From the NCBI GenBank assembly GCA_016794625.1, contig JAEUGY010000020.1, positions 1 to 45,686 of the forward strand: DNA of 45,686 nt, written 5' to 3'. Every line of letters starts with the position of its first letter. Position 1 is the first letter of the stretch. Below the pieces are notes generated by a model. That model did not search any database, had not been told where the DNA came from, and saw only the letters and a program-made list of their open reading frames with translations. The DNA comes from Opitutaceae bacterium. Lineage in GTDB: Bacteria > Verrucomicrobiota > Verrucomicrobiia > Opitutales > Opitutaceae. The translations under genes and the position numbers were made by a program. Of the stretch, positions 1-9,330 are shown one piece after another.

Positions 1-1
1 G

Positions 2-211
2 GAAAAGTCATTGACGCACGAATCCTTCACCAACAAGTTGCTCGACTTTCCTCAATACACGCGTCCCGCCGAATTCCGAGGCATGTCCGTTCCTGAAGTG
101 CTCCTTTCAGGCAATCATGCTGAGATCGAAAAGTGGCGGCAGGCGCGCCAAGTGGAAAAAACCAGACTCGTCCGTCCCGATTTACTCGAATCAACGAAAG
201 CCCAGCTATGA
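2..211 (+). CDS. trmD: tRNA (guanine-37-N1)-methyltransferase, C-terminal fragment
   Basis: This is the 3' end of TrmD, the SAM-dependent methyltransferase that makes m1G37 in tRNAs with a G at position 36 and so prevents +1 frameshifting. The window starts inside the gene, so only about 69 codons are present and the frame is open to the left edge. The visible part carries the family's C-terminal signature: [15 protein letters not shown], then [17 protein letters not shown], then a basic tail ending RPDLL. The catalytic knot domain lies outside the window. The stop codon overlaps the start of rplS in an ATGA, as in the widespread rpsP-rimM-trmD-rplS operon. The identification is secure; the 5' part cannot be described. 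Confidence 0.95.
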   Translation, partial: EKSLTHESFTNKLLDFPQYTRPAEFRGMSVPEVLLSGNHAEIEKWRQARQVEKTRLVRPDLLESTKAQL

Positions 212-597
212 ACCCGATTATCAAGGAAATCACCGATGTTCAGGTGAAAAAAGACCGCCCGCCGTTCAAAGTCGGCGACGGTGTGCGTGTCCACACGAAG
301 GTCCGCGAGGGCGACAAAGAGCGCGTGCAGATCTTTTCGGGCGTGGTGATCGCGCTGAAGGGAAGCGGGATCCACGAGACGTTCACCGTTCGCCGTATCA
401 GCTACGGCGAGGGCGTGGAGCGCGTGTTTCCGGTCAATTCTCCCAATGTCGAGAAGATCGAGATTGAAAAGGAGTCCGAAATCATGCGCGCCCGCCTGTA
501 CTACTTGCGGGATCGTCAGGGCAAGGCGGCCATGGCCGTCAAGCGCAAGGCTTACGACGACAAGGCCGTGGCCGCGCCGGCTCCCGCCGCCAGCTGA
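208..597 (+). CDS. rplS: 50S ribosomal protein L19
   Basis: Ribosomal protein L19 is a structural component of the large subunit at the interface with the 30S subunit. The protein has 129 residues. The core from residue 1 to about 113 matches the L19 family (start [10 protein letters not shown], then [44 protein letters not shown] and [14 protein letters not shown]). A short Ala/Pro-rich tail of about 15 residues follows and makes it slightly longer than the usual 115. The start at 208 overlaps the trmD stop by ATGA, which indicates translational coupling. An upstream in-frame GTG at 133 would add 25 residues that do not belong to the family, so it was rejected. A strong intrinsic terminator follows. 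Confidence 0.97.
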   Translation: MNPIIKEITDVQVKKDRPPFKVGDGVRVHTKVREGDKERVQIFSGVVIALKGSGIHETFTVRRISYGEGVERVFPVNSPNVEKIEIEKESEIMRARLYYLRDRQGKAAMAVKRKAYDDKAVAAPAPAAS

Positions 598-605
598 GTC
601 CGCCG

Positions 606-667
606 GGCCGGTTCTTCCGGCCGTTAACTTTCATCAAAGCGAGCCATCGTCGGCTCGCTTTTTTTTT
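606..667 (+). terminator. tandem hairpins, second an intrinsic terminator
   Basis: Two hairpins lie after rplS. The first is GGCCGG (606-611) and CCGGCC (617-622) around a 5-base loop, with no T-tract. The second is AGCGAGCC (638-645) and GGCTCGCT (652-659) around a 6-base loop, followed directly by eight T residues (660-667). The second is a textbook Rho-independent terminator for the trmD-rplS operon. Confidence 0.9.
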
Positions 668-729
668 GTGCCACGCGTTTGACTCTTGGACCCCGCGCTC
701 GTGTGGGGCCTCATTACGATTGTCCGTCC

Positions 730-2721
730 ATGACTCTGCAAACCCTCCTCCTCTCCAAAGCCGCCAATCAAGCCCGTGGTCTCGCCATGGACGCTGTGCA
801 CGCCTCGCAATCGGGGCACCTCGGTCTTCCGCTGGGTGCCGCCGAGATCGGAGCCGTCCTTTACGGCCATGCGCTGCAGCACAATCCGGAGCGGCCCCGC
901 TGGATCAACCGTGATCGGTTCGTACTCTCGGCCGGCCATGGCTCGATGTTTCTCTATGCCTGGCTGCATTTGAGTGGCTATGACCTTTCGCTCGATGAGG
1001 TGAAGAAATTCCGTCAGTTGCACAGCAAGACTCCGGGTCACCCGGAGTTTCGCGAGACCCCGGGCGTCGAGGCCACCACGGGTCCACTGGGGCAGGGCAT
1101 CGGCAACGCAGTCGGCATGGCGGTCGCAGGCAAGATGGCGGAGGCGCACTTCAACACGGCCGACCACGCGATTTTCGACTACCACGTGATCGCCCTGGCG
1201 GGTGATGGATGCATGCAGGAAGGCGTCGCCTTGGAAGCGGTCGCCTTCGCCGGACATCAGGGCCTCGATAACCTCATTTTGGTCTATGACGCCAATGACG
1301 TGACCCTCGACGCCATGGCCGACAAGACGCAGAGCGAAAATACCGCGCTGCGATTCAAGGCGCTGAACTGGGAGGTGCAGACCATCGACGGGCACGACCT
1401 CGCTGCGATCCTCAAGGCGATCACGCGGGCCAAGAAGACCAAGAGTGGAAAGCCCCAGCTGATTATCGCCAAGACCATCATCGGCAAGGGCATTGCCGAA
1501 GTGCAGGGCACAGCCAAGGGGCATGGCGAAGGTGGGGCCAAGTTCATCGACGCGGCGAAACCCGCGCTCGGTTTGCCGGCGGATCAACATTTCTTCGTCA
1601 GCGATGACGTGCGCGCTTACTTCGCCCAGCACAAAGAGCGGCTGGTGCGTCAGTGCAACAAGTGGCACAAGTCGTACAAGGCCTGGCGCGAAGCCAATCC
1701 GGCCAAGGCTGAATTGCTCGATGCGGCTGGCAAGGTGCCGGATGCCGCGACGTTGCTTTCCAAGATACCGTTGTTCCCGGCCGACTCCAAGCTGGCCACC
1801 CGCGCCGCGGGCAAGGCGGTCTTGCAGCCGCTGGCCGCCGCCATTCCGCTGCTCGTCGGCGGCAGTGCGGATCTCTACGGCTCGACCCTCAACTACATCG
1901 CTGACGCCGCTGACTTCGACCGTTCGTCGCGCGCGGGTCGCAACCTGCGTTTCGGAATCCGGGAACACGCGATGGCCGCGATCGCCAACGGCATGGCCTA
2001 TGACGGCCTCTTCCGTCCTTCGATCGCCACGTTCCTTGTTTTTGCGGACTACTCGCGTCCCTCGATGCGCCTGGCCGCCTTGGCGAAACTACCGGTGGTC
2101 TACATCTACACGCACGACTCGGTCGGCGTCGGTGAAGACGGACCCACCCACCAGCCGATCGAAACCGTGTCGTCGCTGCGGATCATTCCTGGCTTTGACG
2201 TGATCCGACCGGCCGATCCTGAGGAGACGGCGGGAGCGTTTGCCGCCGCCTTGGAACGGACCGACGGTCCCACGTTGCTGGCGCTCAGCCGGCAGGCCTT
2301 GCCCACCTTGAACGAAATCCCGGCGTCCGATCGCCGCGAAGGGGTGTTGAAGGGTGCCTATGTAGCCGTCCGGGAAACCTCTGCCCTCGAGTATGTGCTG
2401 CTCGCGAGCGGCTCCGAACTGCAATACGCGATCGCTGCGGCCAAACAACTCGGGGGCGGCGCACGGGTGGTTTCCATGCCGTGCTTCGAACGTTTCGCCC
2501 GTCAAAGCAAGGAATACCGCGACGCGGTCTTGCCTCCTTCCGCGCGCAAGCGGGTGTCGATCGAGGCCGGCGTCACCTCGGTGTGGGGCCGCTGGGTCGG
2601 ATTGGACGGCATCTCCCTGGGGATTGACCGATTCGGGATCAGTGCGCCGGGTGGAACGGTCTTCAAGGAATTGGGTATGACGACGGACGCTGTCGTCGCT
2701 GCCGCCAAATCCTTGGGATAA
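730..2721 (+). CDS. tkt: transketolase
   Basis: Transketolase is the thiamine-diphosphate enzyme of the non-oxidative pentose phosphate pathway. It moves two-carbon ketol units between sugar phosphates in the cytosol. The protein has 663 residues, the normal family length. Visible landmarks in order are SGHLGLPLG near the N-terminus, [14 protein letters not shown], the ThDP-binding [20 protein letters not shown], the pyrimidine-domain catalytic-Glu segment [16 protein letters not shown], and [17 protein letters not shown]. The first motif has Leu where many transketolases have Pro (SGHPG). The chosen ATG at 730 gives a normal N-terminus; an in-frame start at 679 would add 17 unrelated residues inside the leader. 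The gene stands alone between two intrinsic terminators. Confidence 0.96.
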   Translation: MTLQTLLLSKAANQARGLAMDAVHASQSGHLGLPLGAAEIGAVLYGHALQHNPERPRWINRDRFVLSAGHGSMFLYAWLHLSGYDLSLDEVKKFRQLHSKTPGHPEFRETPGVEATTGPLGQGIGNAVGMAVAGKMAEAHFNTADHAIFDYHVIALAGDGCMQEGVALEAVAFAGHQGLDNLILVYDANDVTLDAMADKTQSENTALRFKALNWEVQTIDGHDLAAILKAITRAKKTKSGKPQLIIAKTIIGKGIAEVQGTAKGHGEGGAKFIDAAKPALGLPADQHFFVSDDVRAYFAQHKERLVRQCNKWHKSYKAWREANPAKAELLDAAGKVPDAATLLSKIPLFPADSKLATRAAGKAVLQPLAAAIPLLVGGSADLYGSTLNYIADAADFDRSSRAGRNLRFGIREHAMAAIANGMAYDGLFRPSIATFLVFADYSRPSMRLAALAKLPVVYIYTHDSVGVGEDGPTHQPIETVSSLRIIPGFDVIRPADPEETAGAFAAALERTDGPTLLALSRQALPTLNEIPASDRREGVLKGAYVAVRETSALEYVLLASGSELQYAIAAAKQLGGGARVVSMPCFERFARQSKEYRDAVLPPSARKRVSIEAGVTSVWGRWVGLDGISLGIDRFGISAPGGTVFKELGMTTDAVVAAAKSLG

Positions 2722-2743
2722 GCCCGTTTCGACCTGAATTTTC

Positions 2744-2786
2744 AGGCGCGATCGACCGTCCAGCACGGTGAGCGCGCCTTTTTTTT
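2744..2786 (+). terminator. intrinsic terminator after transketolase
   Basis: The outer stem is AGGCGCG (2744-2750) with CGCGCCT (2773-2779). The inner stem is ACCGT (2755-2759) with ACGGT (2765-2769). An internal loop separates them and a run of eight T residues (2779-2786) follows. It sits 23 bases after the transketolase stop. Confidence 0.88.
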
Positions 2787-2925
2787 GGCCCTGCGCCGAC
2801 CTTTCGTGGGCGAGAGCAAAAAAAGTCATGGCGGGTGGTGGTCTCGCATTTACCTCCAATTCAGGATCTAAGGTGCAAGCTTGATCCCTCCGAGGATTGA
2901 ATTCGTGCGGGCGCTTGCCTTTTTG

Positions 2926-2954
2926 ATTAGGCGCCTAATTATCAGGAGCCTTAT
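2926..2954. promoter_or_regulatory. two tandem palindromic operators upstream of the MarR gene
   Basis: ATTAGGCGCCTAAT at 2926-2939 is a perfect 14-bp palindrome. ATCAGGAGCCTTAT at 2941-2954 matches it at 11 of 14 positions. The copies are 15 bp apart and end 17 bp before the MarR start. Perfect AT-flanked palindromes next to a marR gene are the usual autoregulatory operators of this family. A possible -35 (TTGCCT, 2915-2920) and an AT-rich -10 region around 2936-2942 would be covered by the sites. The promoter elements are tentative; the repeats are directly visible. Confidence 0.7.
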
Positions 2955-2971
2955 CTTAATCAACTGACCTC

Positions 2972-3559
2972 ATGCCGTTGCTGATGCTCAAAGACCTGCC
3001 GCGCTACGAGTGCCTCTTGGAGGGCGCCAAGCAGTTTCCTGACCTGGACCCGTCGGCGTCCGAGGTTTATTTGCATCTCCTTCGCACGGGTGACGAGGTT
3101 TTCCGGGCCTGCGATGCTCATCTGGCTGCGCACAACATTTCGCAGGGACGCTTCACGGTGCTCATGCTCCTGCTCGACAAAGCAACGGATTGCCCGCACG
3201 CCCGCACGCCGGCGGAGTTGGCCGAGATGGCAGGCGTCACGCGCGCGACCATGACGGGTCTGATCGATACGCTGGAGCGGGATGGATTCGTTCGTCGGGA
3301 GCCGGATCCGCACGATCGCCGGATGATGTCCGTCAACCTGACGCCGGCCGGGCAGCAGTTTCTCGCCCGTTTCCTGCCAGAACACTTCCGCCGCACGGCA
3401 GCCCTGATGTCGCTCCTCTCCGAAAGTGAGCGCAAAGCGCTGGTCCGGTTGTTGGCCAAGGTGCTGCAGGGCGCAGCCGCCCTGCCGGCGCCGGGCGACA
3501 GCATGAGCCCGGCGGTCAGCTCCGCCCCGGCGGCCCCGGCCGCGGCCTCCACCTCCTAA
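2972..3559 (+). CDS. MarR-family transcriptional regulator
   Basis: This is a predicted dimeric winged-helix repressor of the MarR family with 195 residues, longer than the usual 140-160. The winged helix spans roughly residues 50-125: an N-terminal helix with SQGRFTVLMLLL, the recognition region ARTPAELAEMAGVTRATMTGLIDTLERDG, then the wing FVRREPDPHDRRMMSVNLTPAG. Dimerisation helices follow. The last 30 or so residues are an Ala/Pro/Ser-rich tail of unknown role. It is the first gene of an RND efflux operon, 26 bases before the adaptor gene. It probably represses the operon and is released by a pump substrate, the standard arrangement for MarR-linked efflux. No clear Shine-Dalgarno precedes the ATG. 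The family assignment is firm; the ligand is unknown. Confidence 0.92.
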   Translation: MPLLMLKDLPRYECLLEGAKQFPDLDPSASEVYLHLLRTGDEVFRACDAHLAAHNISQGRFTVLMLLLDKATDCPHARTPAELAEMAGVTRATMTGLIDTLERDGFVRREPDPHDRRMMSVNLTPAGQQFLARFLPEHFRRTAALMSLLSESERKALVRLLAKVLQGAAALPAPGDSMSPAVSSAPAAPAAASTS

Positions 3560-3585
3560 GAGATTCACCCTTTCCCCACACTGCT

Positions 3586-4707
3586 ATGATCATGAAGTTC
3601 CTTGTCGCACTGGTCGGCTTCGCGCTGGTCGTTTTATCCTTGGGCGCCGTCAAGATGTCCCAGTTCAAAGCCATGGCGGCGCAGATGCACGCGCCGCCCG
3701 CCGCCGCGGTGACCACGATCAAGGCGGAACTCGCCTCGTGGCGCCCAACCATCAATGCCATCGGCACCCTCGCCCCGGTGGAAGGGGTGACGCTGGGGGC
3801 CGATGCCGACGGCACCGTCGTGCGCATCGCCGTGGAGAATGGCGCGGTGGTAAAGGAAGGGGACGCGCTGATCGAATTGGATACCTCCGTCGAGGCCGCC
3901 CAGCTCGCCGCCGCCGAAGCGCGTCTCGTGATTGCCCAGTTGGACCGCGACCGTGCGGTCAAGTTGCTCGCCAACGCCACGATCAGTCAGGCCGAGTTGG
4001 ATGCCGCGAACGCGCAGTTGAACCAGGCGGTCGCTGATAGCACGGCGTTGCGGGCGCTGATGGCGAAGAAAGTGGTGCGGGCTCCGTTCGCCGGTCGGGT
4101 GGGCATCCGCCTGGTCAATGTCGGACAGTTTGTGGCTCGCGGCGCCCCCTTGATGCCGATCCAGCGGCCCGACCCGATGTTCGTGAACTTCAATGTGCCG
4201 CAACGCCAGTTGCCGGAAATACAGGTTGGCCAGACCGTGCTCGTGAAGGTCGACGCCTATGGGGATCGTGTGTTCAAAGGCACGTTGAGCGCGATCAACC
4301 CGGCGGTGGATGCGGCCTCGCGCAACGTGTCCGTGCAGGCCACGATTGCCAACACGGACGAAACCCTTCGTTCCGGCATGTTCGCCCGGGTCGAAATCGA
4401 GAAACCGGTGGGCAAGCCGACCGTGGTGCTCCCGGCGACCTCCATCGCCTATGCCTCCTATGGCAACTCGGTTTACATCGTGGAAAAGATGAAAGGGGCC
4501 GACGGGGCCGAGTACCTGGGTGTGCGCCAGCAATTTGTGAAGCTGGGCGTGAGCCGGGGTGACCAGATCTCCGTGATTGAAGGCGTGAAGGAAGGGGAGG
4601 AAGTGGTCACCTCCGGTGTCTTCAAGCTCCGCAACGCGCTGCCTGTCCAGGTGAACAACACGGTCCAACCCGGCAACAATCCCGCGCCCAAACCGGCCAA
4701 CACCTGA
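3586..4707 (+). CDS. RND efflux periplasmic adaptor (membrane fusion protein)
   Basis: This is the HlyD/AcrA-type adaptor that links the inner-membrane RND pump with the outer-membrane channel in the periplasm. The protein has 373 residues, near the family average. It starts with a hydrophobic N-terminal segment (about residues 4-22) that anchors or exports it. A lipoyl/barrel-sandwich half follows (GTVVRIAVENGAVVKEGDALIELD), then a coiled-coil hairpin rich in Ala, Leu and Gln (about 105-160), the returning lipoyl half (VRAPFAGRVGIRLVNVGQFV) and beta-barrel and membrane-proximal domains (about 195-350). The RAPFAGRVG segment is diagnostic. It is second in the marR-adaptor-pump-channel operon. 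No lipobox Cys is visible, so it is probably held by an N-terminal membrane segment. Confidence 0.93.
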   Translation: MIMKFLVALVGFALVVLSLGAVKMSQFKAMAAQMHAPPAAAVTTIKAELASWRPTINAIGTLAPVEGVTLGADADGTVVRIAVENGAVVKEGDALIELDTSVEAAQLAAAEARLVIAQLDRDRAVKLLANATISQAELDAANAQLNQAVADSTALRALMAKKVVRAPFAGRVGIRLVNVGQFVARGAPLMPIQRPDPMFVNFNVPQRQLPEIQVGQTVLVKVDAYGDRVFKGTLSAINPAVDAASRNVSVQATIANTDETLRSGMFARVEIEKPVGKPTVVLPATSIAYASYGNSVYIVEKMKGADGAEYLGVRQQFVKLGVSRGDQISVIEGVKEGEEVVTSGVFKLRNALPVQVNNTVQPGNNPAPKPANT

Positions 4708-4788
4708 GTCGACGTCGTCCCGCGACCCAGCCCAGCCACGGTCCCGCGCCGCCCTTGCGTCGCGCCGTAGCCCAACCGGAGCGTACCC

Positions 4789-7700
4789 ATGAAATCTAGC
4801 TTTACCGACCTCTTTGTCCGCAAGCCCGTCATCGCGCTGGTGGTCAACATTGTCATCCTCGTGGTGGGTCTGGTTTCCTACCACCAGCTCAACATCCGTC
4901 AGTATCCGCGAAGCGACAGCGCCGTGGTCAATGTGACCACCGTCTATTTTGGAGCCAGCGCCGAAACGGTGCGTGGCTACATCACCACCCAGCTGGAGCG
5001 CGTCATCGCCAGTGCGGACGGCATCGATTACATCGAGTCCGAAAGCCGTTCCGGACTGAGCACGATCCGCGTGTACCTTCGGCTCAACTACGATACGAAC
5101 GCCGCGCTTGCCCAGATCAGTGCCAAGATCGACCAGGTGCGCAGCGAATTGCCGCCGGAGGCGGAGTCGCCCAGCATCAGCGTGGAGTCGAGCGACAACC
5201 AGTTCGCCTCGATGTACCTGAGTTTCTACTCCGACCAGCTGGAGCAGAATCAGATCACCGACTACCTCAACCGCGTCGTCCAGCCGCAGTTGTCCTCCAT
5301 CAAGGGGGTGCAGCGGGCCGACGTGCTCGGCGGCCGCATCTTTGCCATGCGCATCTGGCTCAAGCCGGAGGAGCTCGCCGCCCGGGGCATCAGCCCGTCG
5401 GAGGTGCGCCAGGCGCTCGCCAACAACAACGCGCTCGCCGCGGTGGGGGCGACCAAGGGTACGATGATGCAGATCAGTCTGGTGGCCAACACCGACCTGA
5501 AAAACATTCGTGAGTTTGAGCAACTCGTGGTGGCCGAGCGCAACGGAGCCATCGTCCGGCTCTCCGATGTGGCCGAGGTGGTCCTCGGGGCGGAAAGTTA
5601 CGACGACGAGGTGCGCTTTGGCGGGCAGAAGGCGACGTTTATGGGCATCTGGGTGCTGCCCACGGACTCCACGGTCGAGGTGATCAAGCGAGTGCGCGAC
5701 GCCATGCCGGGGATCGAAAGCCGGCTGCCCTCCGGGTTGAAGACCAAGATTGGATACGACGCGACGGGCTACATCGACGATGCCTTGAAGGAGATCGTGA
5801 CCACGCTGCTCGAGACGCTGCTGATCGTGGCCGTGGTGATCTTTTTCTTTCTCGGATCGCTGCGATCCGTGCTGATTCCGCTGGTGGCCATGCCGCTGTC
5901 GCTGATCGGCGCGATCTTCATCATGCTCGTGGCCGGTTTCACCATCAACCTGCTGACCCTGCTCGCGATCGTGCTGGCGGTGGGCATCGTGGTCGACGAC
6001 GCGATCGTCGTGGTCGAAAATGTCGAGCGACACATCCGCGAGGGGAGGACGCCGTTCGACGCGGCGATTCTCGGCGCGCGTGAATTGGTCGGGCCGGTCA
6101 TTTCCATGACCATCACGCTGGCCGCGGTCTACGCTCCGATCGGCTTCCAGGGTGGCCTCACCGGCGCCCTCTTCCGCGAGTTTGCCTTCACGCTCGCCGG
6201 CGCCGTCACGGTGTCGGGTTTTGTTGCACTGACGCTCTCACCGATGATGAGCGCCTACCTCCTGCATGGAAAGGAAGCGGAGGAGAAGGGATTGACCGGT
6301 CGCATCAACCGGGGGTTTGACGGCCTGCGCAATCTGTACGAGCGCGTGATCGGCTCGGTCCTCACGGGATGGAAGTCGGTGGTGGTGGTGCTTTCGATTC
6401 TGTTCACCTTGTTGCTGGCTCCGTTCTTCATGCTGGCCCAAAGCGAACTCGCTCCGAAGGAGGATCAGGGCGTGGTCTTCAGCATTCTGCTGCCTTCGCC
6501 CACCTCGACCACCGACCAGAATCTGATCTTTTCGGAGGAGGTGCAGAAGATGTTCGAGTCGTTCCCGGAATACTCGAACTCGTTCCAGATCACCGGTGCG
6601 AACTTCGGATTCGGTGGAGCCATCCTAAAGCCGTGGTCGGAGCGTTCGCGTACCTCGCTTGAGATTGAGCAGGCACTCATTCCTCTCGCGGCCCGGATCG
6701 CGGGATTGAACGTGATCATGACCACTCCGGAGCCGCTGCCGTCGGGTGGACAGTTCCCGATCGAGTTCGTCCTCCGTTCAACGGCGGACCACAGCCAGAT
6801 GGTGGAGTTCGCGAACCAGCTGGTGATCTATGCCAATTCCGAGGCGAACGATCCCAATGGCGCGCCGACCTTCTACTTCGCCGACAGCGACCTGAAGTTC
6901 GATCTGCCCCAGTTCGAAATCGACATCGACAAGGATCTGGTGGCGGCCATGAACCTCAGCCTGACGGATGTCGCGCGGGATCTGGGATCCCTCTTGGGCG
7001 GAGGTTATGTCAACCGGTTCGTGAATGACGGCCGAAGCTATCGCGTCATCCCGCAGGTCACCCGGGGAGACCGCCTCAATGCCGACCAGCTCCTCGACTA
7101 CCATATTCGAGGACCGCAGGGTGAACTCATCCCGCTTTCCACCATCGCCACGCTGCGCGAAACGGTGCAGCCGCGGACGCTCAATCGGTTTCAGCAGCTT
7201 AACTCCGTCAAGATCACCGGGGTCGGCCCCAGTATTGACGGAGCTCTCAAAAAGCTGGAGGCGAAGGCGGCCGAGATTCTGCCGCCGGAGTATTCCGTCG
7301 ACTACGGTGGTCAGTCCCGACAGCTGCGCAACGAAGGTGCCGCCTTGTGGAAGGCGGGTGTCCTGGCGCTGCTGCTGATCTTCCTCGTACTGGCGGCGCA
7401 GTTCAACAGCTTCCGCGATCCGTTCATCATCCTGCTCGGATCGGTGCCGCTGGCCCTGGTGGGCGCAATGCTGCCGATCTTCCTCTGGAAGACCACGCTG
7501 AACATCTACTCCCAGATCGGTCTCATCACCTTGGTCGGATTGATCGCCAAGAACGGCATTCTGATCGTCGAGTTTGCCAACACGCTTCAGGAACAAGGGG
7601 TTTCGAAGATCGATGCCGCCCGGCGGGCGGCTGCGACCCGTCTGCGGCCGGTTTTGATGACCTCGGCCGCGACGGTGTTCGGTCACTTGATGCTCATCTT

Positions 7701-7893
7701 TGTCACGGGTCCCGGAGCCGCCGCGCGTAATAGCATCGGTTGGGTCTTGGTGGTTGGCATGGCGGTTGGCACGTTCTTCACTCTGTTTGTCGTGCCGACC
7801 TTCTATCTGTTGATTGCCCGTGATCACTCGAAAGGCCGTTCCCTGGAGGCTTCCTCCTTGCTGGTGGGCGGCGACGAAGCGGTTTCCAAATAA
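4789..7893 (+). CDS. RND-family efflux pump, inner-membrane transporter (AcrB/MexF-like)
   Basis: This is a proton-driven resistance-nodulation-division pump of the HAE1 type with 1034 residues, the family's standard size. It exports hydrophobic or amphiphilic compounds through the adaptor and channel encoded beside it. TM1 is at about residues 14-32. The first large periplasmic loop runs to about 335 and the TM2-6 cluster to about 480. The proton-relay pair in TM4 is visible as D403 and D404 in VGIVVDDAIVVVENVER. The relay Lys of TM10 lies in LIAKNGILIVEFAN near the C-terminus. GGAG precedes the start by about 8 bases. The channel gene starts one base after the stop, so the two are co-translated. 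The substrate cannot be predicted. Metal-pump (CusA-type) signatures are not seen. Confidence 0.95.
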   Translation: MKSSFTDLFVRKPVIALVVNIVILVVGLVSYHQLNIRQYPRSDSAVVNVTTVYFGASAETVRGYITTQLERVIASADGIDYIESESRSGLSTIRVYLRLNYDTNAALAQISAKIDQVRSELPPEAESPSISVESSDNQFASMYLSFYSDQLEQNQITDYLNRVVQPQLSSIKGVQRADVLGGRIFAMRIWLKPEELAARGISPSEVRQALANNNALAAVGATKGTMMQISLVANTDLKNIREFEQLVVAERNGAIVRLSDVAEVVLGAESYDDEVRFGGQKATFMGIWVLPTDSTVEVIKRVRDAMPGIESRLPSGLKTKIGYDATGYIDDALKEIVTTLLETLLIVAVVIFFFLGSLRSVLIPLVAMPLSLIGAIFIMLVAGFTINLLTLLAIVLAVGIVVDDAIVVVENVERHIREGRTPFDAAILGARELVGPVISMTITLAAVYAPIGFQGGLTGALFREFAFTLAGAVTVSGFVALTLSPMMSAYLLHGKEAEEKGLTGRINRGFDGLRNLYERVIGSVLTGWKSVVVVLSILFTLLLAPFFMLAQSELAPKEDQGVVFSILLPSPTSTTDQNLIFSEEVQKMFESFPEYSNSFQITGANFGFGGAILKPWSERSRTSLEIEQALIPLAARIAGLNVIMTTPEPLPSGGQFPIEFVLRSTADHSQMVEFANQLVIYANSEANDPNGAPTFYFADSDLKFDLPQFEIDIDKDLVAAMNLSLTDVARDLGSLLGGGYVNRFVNDGRSYRVIPQVTRGDRLNADQLLDYHIRGPQGELIPLSTIATLRETVQPRTLNRFQQLNSVKITGVGPSIDGALKKLEAKAAEILPPEYSVDYGGQSRQLRNEGAALWKAGVLALLLIFLVLAAQFNSFRDPFIILLGSVPLALVGAMLPIFLWKTTLNIYSQIGLITLVGLIAKNGILIVEFANTLQEQGVSKIDAARRAAATRLRPVLMTSAATVFGHLMLIFVTGPGAAARNSIGWVLVVGMAVGTFFTLFVVPTFYLLIARDHSKGRSLEASSLLVGGDEAVSK

Positions 7894-7894
7894 C

Positions 7895-9235
7895 ATGATC
7901 TCCCGAATGACTCGCATCACCCTGGCTGGAGCACTGCTGCTGAGTGCGTCCCGCCTTCTGGCTCAGCCGGCGACGCCCCAAGCGGTGCCGGACTCGCTCG
8001 ATCTCAAGACGGCGGTGGCCTTTGCGTTGGAGAACAACTTCTCCATCCGGCAGGCGCGGGAACGCATCCGGCAGCAGGAGGGCGTCATGCTGGAGGTCAA
8101 GGCGCTGGGATTGCCGACCATCGGCGTCGGCGCCAGTTACCAGCGCAACGCCACCGAAATCTCCCAAACTTTCCCGGCGGACGACTCGCTCTGGCAGATT
8201 CAGATTCAGGCGAGGCAGGCCCTTTATGCCGGCGGCGCAATCAAGGCGGGTATCGCCGGGGCCGAGCGGGTGCGTGAGGCTGCGGTCTTGGAACTCCAGG
8301 GAATCATCAATGACTCCCTGCTACAGGTTCGGTCGCGTTTCTACGATGTCCTGCTCGCCCGAGAGAGCATCAAGGTGCGCGAGCAATCAGTCGCCCTGTT
8401 GCAGGAGCAGCTGAACAACGCGCGCAACCGGTTCGAGGCCGGAGCGTCCTCCAGCTTCGAAGTCCTGCGGGCCGAAGTCGCCCTCGCCAATGCGCAGCCT
8501 CCGCTCATCCAGGCCCGCAATGGCTATCGGATTGCCATCGAGGAACTGCGTCAGGCCTTGGGTTTCACCAACCGCGAGGGGGAAAACCTGCGAAAGACGC
8601 CCGAGTTCCTGGGCGAATTGACTTTTGAACCTGTGAGTTTTGACCTGCAGACGGCGCTGGACGCCGCCCGGGCGAATCGACCCGAATTGGCTCGTCTCGA
8701 CAAGTTGCAGGCGGCTCAGGAGGAAGGGGTGCGGAGAGCCCGCGCCGGCGCCCGCCCCGGGGTGGACTTGGTTGGGAGCTATCAGTGGCGTAAGGCAGGG
8801 GGGAGTGACTCATTCAGCGATGCCAGCGACGGCTGGCTGCTGGGGGTGCAGTCCCAGTGGAACATCTTTGACGGTCGGGCTACGGCCGGCCGGGTGGTGA
8901 AGGCTCGTTCCGCGCTGGCTCAGTCCCAGCTGGCTCGGAGCGAGGCCGAACTCGCGGTCGAAGTCGAGGTGCGCCGTTCGCTCTCCTCGCTCCAGGAGGC
9001 GGGAGAATTGGCCGAGGCCTCGCGCAAGGTCGTCGAGCAAGCCGCCGAGGCGCTTCGTCTGGCCACCGTCCGGCAGGCCGCCGGGACGGCCACGCAACTG
9101 GACGTGCTCACGAGCCAGGTGGACCTGACCCAGGCCCGCACGAACCAACTCACCGCGAATTACAATTACCTGGTCGCCATGGCCCGTCTGCGCAAAGCGA
9201 TGGGGCAGGCGGACCAGTTTGTTCCGGGCTCCTAG
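7895..9235 (+). CDS. outer-membrane efflux channel (TolC family)
   Basis: This is the predicted outer-membrane factor of the tripartite pump, 446 residues. The chosen ATG at 7895 gives a clear signal peptide (residues 1-24, basic start MISRMTR, hydrophobic core, cleavage near LLAQ-PAT). A longer in-frame start at 7814 lies inside the pump gene and lacks a signal. Two OEP repeats are visible. The first covers about residues 30-230, with long amphipathic helices rich in Ala, Gln and Arg (ALENNFSIRQARERIRQQE). The second covers about 240-440 and includes ARANRPELARL and the channel segment QSQWNIFDGRATAGRVVKAR. It is the last gene of the efflux operon. No lipoprotein Cys is evident. Confidence 0.93.
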   Translation: MISRMTRITLAGALLLSASRLLAQPATPQAVPDSLDLKTAVAFALENNFSIRQARERIRQQEGVMLEVKALGLPTIGVGASYQRNATEISQTFPADDSLWQIQIQARQALYAGGAIKAGIAGAERVREAAVLELQGIINDSLLQVRSRFYDVLLARESIKVREQSVALLQEQLNNARNRFEAGASSSFEVLRAEVALANAQPPLIQARNGYRIAIEELRQALGFTNREGENLRKTPEFLGELTFEPVSFDLQTALDAARANRPELARLDKLQAAQEEGVRRARAGARPGVDLVGSYQWRKAGGSDSFSDASDGWLLGVQSQWNIFDGRATAGRVVKARSALAQSQLARSEAELAVEVEVRRSLSSLQEAGELAEASRKVVEQAAEALRLATVRQAAGTATQLDVLTSQVDLTQARTNQLTANYNYLVAMARLRKAMGQADQFVPGS

Positions 9236-9240
9236 CCCGG
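9224..9240 (+). terminator. GC-rich hairpin spanning the channel gene stop codon
   Basis: CCGGGCT (9224-9230) and AGCCCGG (9234-9240) form a perfect 7-bp stem around a 3-base loop. The TAG stop codon (9233-9235) lies inside the structure. There is no T-tract, so it is not a canonical intrinsic terminator. It could still help end the efflux transcript or stabilise its 3' end. Confidence 0.35.
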
Positions 9241-9330
9241 GTCCCCGGAGTGTCCTCGCATCCGCCTGTTCTCAGGGTCGCGGCGATTTGGGGCAACTCC
9301 GGCCGGTTCGGCCTGTCCCTTCCGTAGCTC

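Noticed and set aside
3634-6033. 799-codon open frame on the minus strand
   Set aside because: It lies antisense to the adaptor and pump genes, is dominated by His/Arg/Asp/Gly, has no recognisable domain, and is explained by high GC opposite real genes.
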